The notes below the pieces were generated by a model. That model was not told the origin of the DNA, made no database searches, and was given only the letters and a program-made list of their open reading frames with translations. Position numbers and translations under genes: made by a program. Shown here in pieces: positions 1 to 7,894 of a DNA stretch of 64,000 nt (position 1 is its first letter; each line of letters begins with the position of its first letter). The stretch is from the NCBI GenBank assembly GCA_963759375.1, contig CAVWYY010000003.1, forward strand, positions 62,001 through 126,000. The letters are read 5' to 3'. This stretch comes from DASSUW01 sp963759375. GTDB taxonomy: Bacteria > Actinomycetota > Thermoleophilia > Solirubrobacterales > Solirubrobacteraceae.

Positions 1-21
1 GGCAACGATGGTGCGGGTCAT
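1..21 (-). CDS. Start of an unidentified gene, cut by the window edge
   Basis: An ATG on the minus strand at 21-19 overlaps the TGA stop of the upstream corrinoid activator gene in an ATGA arrangement, the same coupling used throughout this operon. Only seven codons (Met-Thr-Arg-Thr-Ile-Val-Ala) are visible before the window ends, so no function can be assigned. The overlap suggests that the operon continues leftward by at least one gene. It could be chance, since only the overlap and an open frame support it. Confidence 0.4.
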
Positions 22-1847
22 CCCGGGAACGCCAGCTGGTCGACGAACATGTCGTTGAAGTCTGCGCGACCGGACAGCTCGACGTACTCGACCTCGTGCA
101 CGATCGAGCGAGCCTCGGCCCGCTCGCGCACGCTGAGCGCGGCCATCTTCGACCCCTCGCTGGCGACGTTGCCGGCCGACACGATGCGCGGCAGCGCCAT
201 CCGCGGGACGAGGCCGATCTTCACGGCGCTGGCCGGCGACAGGTACGCGCCGAAGCTGCCGGCCAGCAGCACCTGGGCGATGTCCTCGACCTCGACGCCC
301 ATCTCGGTGAGCAGGATCTGCCAGCCGGTGGCGATCGACGCCTTGGCGAACTGGAGCTCGCGGATGTCGCGCTGCGACAGGTAGACGTCGTCGGCGAGCA
401 TGAATACGCGCTCCTCGCCGATCTTCGTCAGCCGTTCGGCGAGATGCGGGGCGATCTCCGCCGCGGTCTCGTCCGGCACGAAGCGGCCCGAGTGGTCGAG
501 CAGCCCCGCGCCCACCAGCTCGGACACGGCATCGACCAGCCCGGAGCCGCACAGGCCGATCGCGTCGACGTCGCCGATCACCTGCAGCTCGAGCGCGTCG
601 CCGCCGATCTTCACGCCCTCGATCGCGCCCTCGGCGGCGCGCATGCCGCAGCGGATCTGCGCGGCCTCGAACGCCGGGCCGGCCGGCGCCGCGGTGGCCA
701 GCACGCGCTCGTTGCTGCCGAGCGCGATCTCGCTGTTGGTGCCGACATCGATGAACAGCCGCAGCCGCTTGTCGCGCGTGATCCCGGTGGCGAGCATGCC
801 CGCGACGATGTCGGCACCTACGTAGGCGCCGAGCGACGGGAACACGACGGCCGGGGCGCGCGGATGCACGGCCACCCCGAAGTCGGCTGCCGTCGCCGGC
901 GGCAGCTCGTGGGACGCGACGATGAACGGCGCCATCGACAGCGGCTCGGGGTCGATCCCAAGTGCGAGCTGGACCATCGTGACGTTGCCGACCACCACGA
1001 TCTCGTAGACCTCGGCGGGCTCGACGCCGGCCTCCTCGCACACCTCGCCGGTGAGCTCGGCGAGCGTCTCGTGCGCGCGCGCCTCGAGCGCGCCCAGCGC
1101 CGCGTCGTCGAGCATCGTCGCCGACACGCGCGAGATCACGTCGGCGCCGTACGGCTGCTGGCGGTTGAGCATCGAGCGCACCGCCACCGGCGTGCCGGTC
1201 TCCAGATCGAGCATCGTGGCGACAACGGTCGTCGTCCCGAGATCGAACGCGATCGCGAACCGTCGCGACGTCGTGTCACCGGGCTCGACCGCGATCAGCA
1301 GGTCGTCGCACACCACCGCCGTGACGTCGAACATCGCCTCGCGCAGGATCTTGCCGAGCGTGCGCACGACGCCGAGCTCGACGCGCGGCTCGAGGTCGTC
1401 GAGCGCCTGGAGCACGCGATCGACGTCCGAGCGCTGGTCCTCCAGCGAGGGCTCCTCGAGCACGAGGTGGCGCTTCTGCACCGCGGGCCGCAGGATCACG
1501 TGGCGGCCGACGCCGACCAGCGCCGCCTTCGGCCGCGTCTGCAGCGGCGGCACGTGCACCACGAGGTCCTCGCGCGCGGGCGCGCGGCAGGCCAGCCGCC
1601 AGCCGTCGCGCAGCTCGTCCGGGCTGAACGCGCGCGGGTCGACCGTGCTCACCGGCACGTCGCCGTCCTCGATCCGCACCTTGCACTTCTTGCACGTGCC
1701 GTGACCGCCGCACGTCGAGTCGATCGCCACGCCGTTCCAGCTCGCGGCGTCGAAGATCGGCGTGCCGCTCGGCACGCGCACGTCCGCGCCGTCGGGCTCG
1801 AAACGAAGGCGAACCCGCGCCGAGCCGTCGACGGCGGGCGCGGTCAC
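18..1847 (-). CDS. Reductive activator of corrinoid protein (RACo-type, 2Fe-2S plus DUF4445 ASKHA domain)
   Basis: This protein (609 aa) should re-reduce the corrinoid cofactor from inactive Co(II) to Co(I), with an electron donor and ATP, so that methyl transfer can continue. The N-terminus is a plant-type 2Fe-2S ferredoxin domain with Cys46-x5-Cys52-x2-Cys55-x31-Cys87. The rest is the DUF4445 region, with actin-like nucleotide-binding signatures DLGTTTVVATML (phosphate 1) and DVGTNSEIALG (phosphate 2). I chose the GTG at 1847 because it forms a GTGA overlap with the TGA of the methyltransferase gene upstream; a longer open frame to 1949 would run 103 bases into that gene with low-complexity Arg-rich sequence. 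It is the fourth gene of the IclR/corrinoid operon. Family and role are well supported; the electron donor is unknown. Confidence 0.93.
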   Translation of the reverse strand: MTAPAVDGSARVRLRFEPDGADVRVPSGTPIFDAASWNGVAIDSTCGGHGTCKKCKVRIEDGDVPVSTVDPRAFSPDELRDGWRLACRAPAREDLVVHVPPLQTRPKAALVGVGRHVILRPAVQKRHLVLEEPSLEDQRSDVDRVLQALDDLEPRVELGVVRTLGKILREAMFDVTAVVCDDLLIAVEPGDTTSRRFAIAFDLGTTTVVATMLDLETGTPVAVRSMLNRQQPYGADVISRVSATMLDDAALGALEARAHETLAELTGEVCEEAGVEPAEVYEIVVVGNVTMVQLALGIDPEPLSMAPFIVASHELPPATAADFGVAVHPRAPAVVFPSLGAYVGADIVAGMLATGITRDKRLRLFIDVGTNSEIALGSNERVLATAAPAGPAFEAAQIRCGMRAAEGAIEGVKIGGDALELQVIGDVDAIGLCGSGLVDAVSELVGAGLLDHSGRFVPDETAAEIAPHLAERLTKIGEERVFMLADDVYLSQRDIRELQFAKASIATGWQILLTEMGVEVEDIAQVLLAGSFGAYLSPASAVKIGLVPRMALPRIVSAGNVASEGSKMAALSVRERAEARSIVHEVEYVELSGRADFNDMFVDQLAFPG

Positions 1848-2701
1848 GTCGCCGCGGCCGCCTGACGGGCGCGGTGGGCGGCGATCCAGCTGGCGCCCCA
1901 GGGGTCGTGCCCGAGGAGCAGATCCGCTGCGCGGACGCTGTTCACGCACACCTCGGCGGTGCTCATGATCGCGCTGGTCAGGCCGGCGTCCATCGCCATC
2001 GGCAGGAACGCGGCGTTGAGCACGTGGCGCTCAGGGAGCCCGAAGGAGACGTTGGACGCGCCAAGGCTCATGTTCACGCCGAGCGTGTCGCGGATCAGGC
2101 GGATCGTCTCGAGCGTGGTCGTGACCGCCTCGGTGTCGGCGCCGACGGTCATGGCCAGCGGGTCGATGACGACGTCCTCGGGCGGGATCCCGTGGTCGCC
2201 GGCCGCCGACACGATCTTGGTGGCGATCTCCAGCCGCTGCTGCGGCGTCTCGGGAATGCCGGTCTCGTCGTTGGCCAGCCCGATCACCGCCGCGCCGTGG
2301 CGCGCCACCAGCGGCAGGATCTCGTCCAGCCGCTCGTCCTCGCCGGTCACCGAGTTCACCAGCGCCTTGCCCTCGTAGACGGCGAGCCCGGCCTCCAGCG
2401 CCTCGATCACCGAGGAGTCGATGCACAGCGGGATGTCCGCCTCCTCCTGGATCCGCGTGAGCATCGCGGCCAGCAGCTCTGCCTCGTCGACCAGCGGGAT
2501 GCCCGCGTTCACGTCGAGCATGTCGGCGCCGGCGTCGACCTGCGCGTGCGTGTCGAGCGCGACCGTCGAGAGGTCGCCGCCCTTGAGCTCCTCGGCCAGC
2601 TTCTTGCGGCCGGTCGGGTTGATGCGCTCGCCGATGATGCAGAACGGCTGGTCGATGCCGATCGTCACGGTCTTGGACCGGGACCGCAGGACGGTGTGCA
2701 T
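1844..2701 (-). CDS. Methylcorrinoid:tetrahydrofolate methyltransferase (MtrH/MtgA-like, pterin-binding TIM barrel)
   Basis: This 285-aa protein belongs to the dihydropteroate synthase-like pterin-binding family used by MtrH, MtgA and the methyltransferase half of AcsE-type enzymes. Visible features are the N-terminal GERINPTGRKK signature, the DVNAGIP segment, the PLCIDSS strand, and the LANDETGIP and VVIDPLAMTVG segments that build the pterin site. It probably moves the methyl group from methyl-Co(III) on the neighbouring corrinoid protein to tetrahydrofolate, giving methyl-THF for the reductase encoded at 7.1-7.9 kb. The ATG at 2701 overlaps the stop of the corrinoid gene (TGATG), and its own TGA overlaps the GTG of the activator. 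Tetrahydrofolate as acceptor is inferred from the bacterial setting and the C1 genes nearby. Confidence 0.9.
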   Translation of the reverse strand: MHTVLRSRSKTVTIGIDQPFCIIGERINPTGRKKLAEELKGGDLSTVALDTHAQVDAGADMLDVNAGIPLVDEAELLAAMLTRIQEEADIPLCIDSSVIEALEAGLAVYEGKALVNSVTGEDERLDEILPLVARHGAAVIGLANDETGIPETPQQRLEIATKIVSAAGDHGIPPEDVVIDPLAMTVGADTEAVTTTLETIRLIRDTLGVNMSLGASNVSFGLPERHVLNAAFLPMAMDAGLTSAIMSTAEVCVNSVRAADLLLGHDPWGASWIAAHRARQAAAAT

Positions 2702-3366
2702 CAGGCCGGCACCATGTCGCGCCGCATCTCGATCAGCTCCTTGGCCTTCTTGACGGCGGACGACGCGTCCGCCGAGTAGCCGTCGGCGCCGACGGCGTCG
2801 GCGTACTCCTGCGTGACCGGCGCGCCGCCGACCATCACGATCACCTTGTCGCGGATCCCGGCCTTCTGGAGCGCGTTGATGTTCGCCTTGAACATCGGCA
2901 TCGTCGTGGTCAGGAACGCGCTGAAGCCCACAACGTCGGGGTTGTGCTCGTTGATCTGCTCGACGAACTTCTCCGGCGGGACGTTGACGCCGAGGTCGAT
3001 GACCTCGAAGCCGGCGCCCTCGAGCATGATGTTGCAGAGGTTCTTGCCGATGTCGTGCACGTCGCCCTTGACGGTGCCCATCAGGAACGTGCCGACCGGC
3101 TTGGTCCCCGTCTCTGCCAGCAGCGGGCGCAGGATGTCGAGCGCCCCCTGCATCGCGCGGGCGGCGATCAGCATCTCGGGCACGAAGTAGTCGCCGCGCT
3201 CGAACCGGGCGCCGACCTCCTCGAGCGAAGGGATGAGCGCGTCGTAGAGCATCCTCTCGGGCTCGAGGTCGCTCTCGAGCCCCTTCTCCACGCCTTCCTT
3301 GACGGCCGGCGCGTTGCCGACCAGGGTCTCCTCGTACAGGAGCTGCAGGATCTCGTCGTGCGTCAT
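2701..3366 (-). CDS. Corrinoid (cobalamin-binding) methyl-carrier protein, MtaC/MttC/MtgC-like
   Basis: A 221-aa carrier with the two usual parts: a helical B12-binding cap (about residues 1-88) and a Rossmann-like cobalamin domain (about 89-212). The lower-ligand motif DVHDIGKN is complete, with His104 as the predicted cobalt ligand, and a GG motif (MVGGAPVT) sits near the end as in other B12 domains. Length matches the MttC/MtgC family. It shuttles the methyl group between the MttB-like enzyme and the MtrH-like enzyme. The ATG at 3366 overlaps the IclR stop (ATGA), and the stop overlaps the next ATG (TGATG), so the four minus-strand genes are very likely one transcript. Confidence 0.95.
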   Translation of the reverse strand: MTHDEILQLLYEETLVGNAPAVKEGVEKGLESDLEPERMLYDALIPSLEEVGARFERGDYFVPEMLIAARAMQGALDILRPLLAETGTKPVGTFLMGTVKGDVHDIGKNLCNIMLEGAGFEVIDLGVNVPPEKFVEQINEHNPDVVGFSAFLTTTMPMFKANINALQKAGIRDKVIVMVGGAPVTQEYADAVGADGYSADASSAVKKAKELIEMRRDMVPA

Positions 3367-4100
3367 GCGGCGTGCACTCCCATGTCGTGGCCAAGTGCCT
3401 GGGCTTCGGTGATCAACGTCGGACAGAGGTCGGCCACCCGCTGGGCGTCCAGGCGCAGCGACGGGCCGGAGATGGACAGGGCGGCGATCCCGTCGGCGAC
3501 CGGGGCCGCGAGCGACGACAAGCCGACCTCCAGCTCGTCGATGGCGACGGCGCAGCCGTCGCGTCGCACCCGCGCGATCTCGGTCTCGAGCTGGTGCGGG
3601 TCGACGATCGTCGCCGGGGTGCGCGGCTCGAGCGGGCCGGGATCCGCGCCGCCAAAAGCGATGAGAACCTTGCCCACCGCCGTGCAGTGGTAGGGGACGC
3701 GCCGGCCCACCCACTGGCCGGTCCCGAGGAAGTGGTGGCTCTCGACCTGCGAGAGGTGCTCGACGCCGAGCGGCCCCGGCATGGCCAGGTTGATCGTCTC
3801 ACCGCTGGCCGCCGACAACCGCTCGAGGTAAGGCTGCGCGAGCTCGACGAGCTGGCCGCGGTGCGCGAAGCGCAGCAGCACCGGGCCGGGCTCGAAGCTG
3901 CCGCGCCGGCCGCGCTGCTGGATCAGGCCCTGGCGCTCGAGCGCCCCCAGCAGGCGCGACGCGGTGCTCTTCGGGAGCGCGGCATCGTCGGCGAGCTCGG
4001 TGAGCGCGCGCGGTCGCTCGGCCTCCAGCACCAGCGTCAGGAGCTGGGCGGCGCGGTCGATCGTCTGCGTGCCCGGTGATCCTTGGAACTCTTGTTCCAT
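3363..4100 (-). CDS. IclR-family transcriptional regulator
   Basis: A 245-aa regulator with an N-terminal winged helix (about residues 12-75; helix SKTASRLLGAL-like, seen as LPKSTASRLLGALERQGL) and a C-terminal IclR effector domain (about 80-235). It heads the corrinoid operon and lies back to back with the MttB-family gene, only 24 bases apart, so it is the natural regulator of both directions. Its effector is probably the methylated amine or a breakdown product, which is inference. A 16-base palindrome overlaps its own first codons (see the operator entry), which would allow autoregulation. The ATG at 4100 is the first in frame after the divergent spacer. Confidence 0.93.
   Translation of the reverse strand: MEQEFQGSPGTQTIDRAAQLLTLVLEAERPRALTELADDAALPKSTASRLLGALERQGLIQQRGRRGSFEPGPVLLRFAHRGQLVELAQPYLERLSAASGETINLAMPGPLGVEHLSQVESHHFLGTGQWVGRRVPYHCTAVGKVLIAFGGADPGPLEPRTPATIVDPHQLETEIARVRRDGCAVAIDELEVGLSSLAAPVADGIAALSISGPSLRLDAQRVADLCPTLITEAQALGHDMGVHAA
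4084..4099. promoter_or_regulatory. Candidate IclR operator (palindrome TGGAAC-N4-GTTCCA)
   Basis: The sequence TGGAACTCTTGTTCCA is a perfect palindrome with six-base arms and a four-base centre. It covers the start codon and first codons of the IclR gene, next to the 24-base spacer separating it from the MttB gene. The half site TGGAA/TTCCA matches the known E. coli IclR box half site (TGGAAAT-N-ATTTCCA). Because it also encodes the IclR N-terminus, chance is possible; position and half-site match are the support. Confidence 0.45.
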
Positions 4101-4124
4101 GCCGGATATATTAGGGTCGCGCTC

Positions 4125-5567
4125 ATGTTCGTCAACCGCATGCCGCGCTACGAGATCCTCAGCGACGAGGCGATGGACGTCCTCGACCGGGGCTGGCGGC
4201 GCATCGTCTCAGAGCTTGGCGTCGAGTTCATGCTGCCGGAAGCCGTGGAGTTGTTCCGCGCCGCGGGGCAGAAGGTGGAGGGCGACAACCTCGTCAAGCT
4301 CGATCCCGAGTTCATCCTCGAGCAGGTCGCCAAGGCTCCGCGCGAGTTCGACCTGCAGGCGCGCAACCCCGAGCGCAGCGCGCACATCGGCGGCGACCAC
4401 ATGGTCTTCTCCGCCGTCTATGGCCCGCCGTTCGTGCGCGAGGGCGCCGTGCGCCGCGACGCCACGATGGCCGACTTCGAGAACTTCGTGAAGCTCTCGC
4501 AGTCGTTCCCGGAGCTCGACTCGCCGGGCGGCACGATCGTCGAGCCCAACGACACGCCGCTCGACTCGCGCCACCTCGACATGGTCTACGCGCTGCAGAC
4601 GCTGTCCGACAAGCCGTACATGGGCTCGGTGATCTCCGGCCCGAACGCGGTGGACACGATCAAGATGGGCGAGATCCTGTTCGGCGGGCCCGAGCCGCTG
4701 CAGCGCGCGCCGGTGTCGATCTCGCTGATCAACTGCAACTCGCCGCTGCGCTGGGACGACCGGATGCTCAGCGCGATGGTCGAGTACAACCGCGCCAACC
4801 AGGCCGTGGTGATGACGCCGTTCCTGCTCATGGGCGCGATGTCGCCGGTCTCGATCCCGGCCACGCTCGTGCAGCAGATCGCCGAGGCGCTGTCCGGCAT
4901 CGCGCTCTGCCAGCTCGTGCAGCCCGGCTGCCCGGTGGTGTTCGGCTCGTTCCTGTCCAACACCGACATGCAGTCCGGCTCGCCGAGCTTCGGCACGCCG
5001 GAGTCCGCGATCGGCCTGCTGTGCACCGGGCAGATCGCGCGCTACTTCGACCTGCCGTTCCGCAGCGGCGGCGGCATGACCGCATCGCAGACCGCCGACG
5101 CGCAGAGCGCCTACGAGGCGCTGATGACGCTGCTGCCGACGTTCCTGGCCGGCACCAACTTCGTCATGCACTCGGCCGGCTGGCTCGAGGGCGGGCTCGT
5201 CTCCTGCTACGAGAAGTTCATCGTCGACATCGAGCTGCTGCGGATGCTGCGGCACGAGTTCACGCCGCTGGAGATCGACGAGGAGTCGCTCGCGTTCGGC
5301 GCCCACGAGGAGGTCGGCCAGGGCGGGCACTTCCTCGGCGCGATGCACACGCTCGAGCGGTTCCGCGAGTGCTTCTACCGGCCGCTGCTGTCGTCGACCG
5401 AGAACTTCGACCGCTGGTCGCGCAACGGCGGGCAGGATGCCGCCGAGCGGGCCGCGAAGATCTGGCGCGAGACGCTCGAGGCCTACGAGCCGCCGCCGCT
5501 CGACGAGGGCGTGCGCTCCGAGCTGCAGGAGTACGTGGCCCGCCGGCGCGAGGAGCTGGGGGACTGA
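4125..5567 (+). CDS. MttB-family (trimethylamine/glycine betaine-type) corrinoid methyltransferase, non-pyrrolysine
   Basis: A 480-aa member of the MttB superfamily (PF06253), with the family segments SVISGPNAVDTIKMGEILFGG, the PVSISLINCNSPLRWD loop, the VFGSFLSNTDMQSGSPSFGTPE region, and a Gly-rich FRSGGGMTASQ stretch. True trimethylamine enzymes carry an in-frame amber codon for pyrrolysine; this gene reads through without one, so it belongs to the non-Pyl group whose characterised members demethylate quaternary amines such as glycine betaine, proline betaine or carnitine. It would pass the methyl group to the corrinoid protein encoded divergently. I chose the ATG at 4125; an ATG at 4140 is possible. 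The choline-type oxidation operon nearby favours glycine betaine, but the substrate is not shown by sequence alone. Confidence 0.9.
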   Translation: MFVNRMPRYEILSDEAMDVLDRGWRRIVSELGVEFMLPEAVELFRAAGQKVEGDNLVKLDPEFILEQVAKAPREFDLQARNPERSAHIGGDHMVFSAVYGPPFVREGAVRRDATMADFENFVKLSQSFPELDSPGGTIVEPNDTPLDSRHLDMVYALQTLSDKPYMGSVISGPNAVDTIKMGEILFGGPEPLQRAPVSISLINCNSPLRWDDRMLSAMVEYNRANQAVVMTPFLLMGAMSPVSIPATLVQQIAEALSGIALCQLVQPGCPVVFGSFLSNTDMQSGSPSFGTPESAIGLLCTGQIARYFDLPFRSGGGMTASQTADAQSAYEALMTLLPTFLAGTNFVMHSAGWLEGGLVSCYEKFIVDIELLRMLRHEFTPLEIDEESLAFGAHEEVGQGGHFLGAMHTLERFRECFYRPLLSSTENFDRWSRNGGQDAAERAAKIWRETLEAYEPPPLDEGVRSELQEYVARRREELGD

Positions 5568-6211
5568 CCGCCGCCGGACTGATCGCCGAGCGCGCCTACA
5601 CGGCGCTGCGCGACCAGATCGTCACCCTGCGCCTGCCGCCGGGGACGGTGCTGCGCGAGGACGAGCTGATGCGCGATCTCGGCATCGGCCGCACGCCGCT
5701 GCGCGAGGCGGTCAAGCGGCTGGCGCTCGAGGACCTCGTCGCCGTCCAGCCGCGGTCCGGCACGTACGTCACGGCCGTCGAGGCCTCCGACATCGTCCAC
5801 ATCTCCGAGGTGCGCGCCGAGCTCGAGGCGCAGGCCGCCGAGCTCGCGGCGCGACGGGTCGACGACGAGCTGCGCGCGCGGGCCGAGGCGCTGCTCGCCC
5901 AGGTGCGCGAGCACCAGGCGGCCGGCAACCCCGACGCGCTGATGCGGCTCGACGAGGAGATCCACCGCCTCGCCTGGGAGGGCGCCCGCAACCCCTACCT
6001 GACCGCCACGCTCGAGCGCTACTGGGCTCTGTCGCTGCGCGTCTGGTACGTGGTGCTCGACCGTGTGCCGGGGCTCAGCGCCGCGGTCTTCGACCATGCG
6101 CGGCTGCTCGAGGCGATCCTCCACGGCGACGCCGACACCGCTCGCGCGCTCATGCACGAGCACGTCGTCGAGTTCGAGCGCGAGATCACCGCCGCGTTCA
6201 CGCAGGACTGA
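5564..6211 (+). CDS. GntR-family regulator (FCD domain), probable CTG start
   Basis: This 215-aa protein has a GntR winged helix (about residues 8-70, with GIGRTPLREAVKRLALEDLV and the wing RSGTYVT) and a helical FCD ligand domain (about 80-205). No ATG, GTG or TTG lies in frame near the start of the DNA-binding domain. The best start is CTG at 5564, which overlaps the MttB stop as CTGA and is preceded by a strong GAGGAG ribosome site (5550-5555) eight bases upstream. That mirrors the ATGA and GTGA couplings elsewhere. The gene is cotranscribed with MttB and converges on the PurU gene with one base between the stops, so it may control the permease/oxidation operon, the MttB operon or both. 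Confidence 0.88.
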   Translation: MTAAGLIAERAYTALRDQIVTLRLPPGTVLREDELMRDLGIGRTPLREAVKRLALEDLVAVQPRSGTYVTAVEASDIVHISEVRAELEAQAAELAARRVDDELRARAEALLAQVREHQAAGNPDALMRLDEEIHRLAWEGARNPYLTATLERYWALSLRVWYVVLDRVPGLSAAVFDHARLLEAILHGDADTARALMHEHVVEFEREITAAFTQD

Positions 6212-6212
6212 C

Positions 6213-7076
6213 TCAGCGGAACACGATCGTGCGGTTGCCGTAGGGCAGCACCCGGTCCTCGAGGTGCCAGCGCACGGCGCGCAGGAGCACGATCCGCTCG
6301 AGGTCCGCGCCCGCGCGCTCCAGCGCTTCGACGTTCTCGCGGTGCGTGACGCGTGTGACGTCCTGCTCGATGATCGGGCCGGCGTCGAGCTCCTCGGTGA
6401 CGTAGTGCGCGGTGGCGCCGATGATCTTCACCCCGCGCTCGTACGCGCGCATGTACGGGTTGGCGCCGGCGAACGCCGGCAGGAACGAGTGGTGGATGTT
6501 GAGGATCGGCGTCCGCACGGCCTCGAGGAACGGGCCGCTGAGGATCTGCATGTAGCGGGCGAGCACGATCAGGTCGAACCGGCTGCCGAGCAGCTCGAGC
6601 AGCGCCGCCTCGGCCTGCGGCTTGGCGTCGCGCTGCACCGGCACGTGCTCGAACGGCACGCCGAACCGCGCCGCCTCTGACTCCATGTCGGCGTGGTTGG
6701 AGACCACGAGGTCGATGTCGGCGAACAGCTCGCCGCGGCGCCAGCGCCACAGCAGCTCGGACAGGCAGTGGTCGTAGCGCGAGACGAGGATCGCCACGCG
6801 CTTGCGGCGCGACGCGTAGCTCATCTGCCAGTCCATCCCGAACGGCTCGCCCACCTCCTCGGCGAACGCGCGCTCGAACTCCTCGCCGGCGGCCTCCAGG
6901 CCTTCGAGCCGGAACTCGGTGCGCATGAAGAACGAGCCGCCCTCGGGGTCGGTCGAGTGCTGGTCGGACTCGATGATGTTGCCGCCGCGGTCGGCCACGA
7001 ACCGCGACAGGGCCGCCACGATGCCCGGCCCGTCCACGCATGAGACCAGCAGCCTCCCGACGCCCTCCACGCTCAT
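6213..7076 (-). CDS. purU: Formyltetrahydrofolate deformylase
   Basis: A 287-aa PurU: an N-terminal ACT domain (about residues 5-85, VSCVDGPGIVAALSRFVADRGGNI) and a formyltransferase-type catalytic domain (about 88-285) with NIHHSFLPAF, the GATAHYVTEELDAGPIIEQD signature and the final decapeptide-like RAVRWHLEDRVL. It hydrolyses 10-formyl-THF to formate and THF. As the last gene of the permease/oxidoreductase operon, its likely job is to release C1 units from demethylation as formate and regenerate THF, rather than to feed purine synthesis. The ATG at 7076 overlaps the stop of the reductase gene (ATGA); a longer in-frame extension to 7253 is low-complexity. Confidence 0.95.
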   Translation of the reverse strand: MSVEGVGRLLVSCVDGPGIVAALSRFVADRGGNIIESDQHSTDPEGGSFFMRTEFRLEGLEAAGEEFERAFAEEVGEPFGMDWQMSYASRRKRVAILVSRYDHCLSELLWRWRRGELFADIDLVVSNHADMESEAARFGVPFEHVPVQRDAKPQAEAALLELLGSRFDLIVLARYMQILSGPFLEAVRTPILNIHHSFLPAFAGANPYMRAYERGVKIIGATAHYVTEELDAGPIIEQDVTRVTHRENVEALERAGADLERIVLLRAVRWHLEDRVLPYGNRTIVFR

Positions 7077-7894
7077 GCCGCTCCTCTCAGCCGTTCGATC
7101 GCCCGCTGCCGCCAGCGCTCCGTGCGCTCGACCTCGTTGAACGTATACAGGTGGAACCCGCCGACGTTGGCCCGCACATCGCCGTACAGCGGCTCGAGCC
7201 GCCGGATCAGCGGATCCGGCGTGAACGTCCGGGTGATCAGGCGCCGCAGCCACGCCTGGTGGGCGCGCAGGAACCGCGCCGACTCGCCCAGGCCGATCTT
7301 CATCGAGATGCGCAGCAGGCGCGAGTTGTCGACGATCCCGGGCAGCCCGATCCAGATCGGCAGCGTCGTACCGCGCTCGCGCACGCGCTCGATCCAGGTC
7401 GTGATCGCGGCCGGGTCGAAGCAGATCTGGCTGACGATGTAGCTGGCCATCGGCGCCTTCTCGAACATCGCCGCGATCGTGTCCTCGTCGCTGATCATGT
7501 GGTGGCTCTCGGGGTAGCCGGTGATCCCCACGTCGGCGAACGCGCGGTCCATCACGCGCAGCAGCGACGCGGCGTCCGTGAACTCACCGGGCTCCCTTGC
7601 GTCGCCCGCCGGCACGAACACGTCACGGATACCGGCCTCGGTGAGCCGCGCGACGATGTCCTCGACGTGCGCGCGGTCGCGCACGAGCCGCGCCGAGACG
7701 TGCGGCACGACCGCATAGCCATGTGCGGCCAGCCCTTCGCACACCGCGAGCGTCGCGTCGAGGCCCCTGGCCGGTGAGGCCGTGACCGTCACCTTCACGT
7801 CCCGGGGCACGTGGCCCACCACCCGCTCCTCGATGCCCTCGAGCGGCAGCACCTCGTAGCGAGGATGGGCCAGGTACTCCAGCAGTGCCGTCAA
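7073..7894 (-). CDS. Methylenetetrahydrofolate reductase family protein (MetF-like), TTG start
   Basis: A 273-aa MTHFR-fold protein. Recognisable parts are the YEVLPLEGIEERV start, VPHVSARLVRD, VPAGDAREPGEF, the HHMISDEDTIAAMF segment, QICFDPAAITTWIERVRERG and IWIGLPGIVD. This family interconverts 5-methyl-THF and 5,10-methylene-THF. In this operon it would run in the oxidative direction, taking methyl-THF made by the corrinoid system toward methylene-THF. I chose TTG at 7894 because it overlaps the aldehyde dehydrogenase stop (TTGA), and upstream sequence belongs to that gene. It lies between the aldehyde dehydrogenase and PurU and is coupled to both. The physiological direction is inferred. 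Confidence 0.88.
   Translation of the reverse strand: MTALLEYLAHPRYEVLPLEGIEERVVGHVPRDVKVTVTASPARGLDATLAVCEGLAAHGYAVVPHVSARLVRDRAHVEDIVARLTEAGIRDVFVPAGDAREPGEFTDAASLLRVMDRAFADVGITGYPESHHMISDEDTIAAMFEKAPMASYIVSQICFDPAAITTWIERVRERGTTLPIWIGLPGIVDNSRLLRISMKIGLGESARFLRAHQAWLRRLITRTFTPDPLIRRLEPLYGDVRANVGGFHLYTFNEVERTERWRQRAIERLRGAA

Noticed and set aside
96..1865. Long plus-strand open frame opposite the corrinoid activator
   Set aside because: His/Arg/Asp-rich shadow frame without domain features, fully antisense to a recognised gene.
2500..4124. Cobalamin riboswitch ahead of the corrinoid operon
   Set aside because: The operon starts 24 bases from a divergent gene; there is no leader long enough to hold one.
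4125..5567. Pyrrolysine-containing trimethylamine methyltransferase
   Set aside because: No in-frame TAG lies in the gene and no pyl genes are seen, so it is the non-Pyl type.
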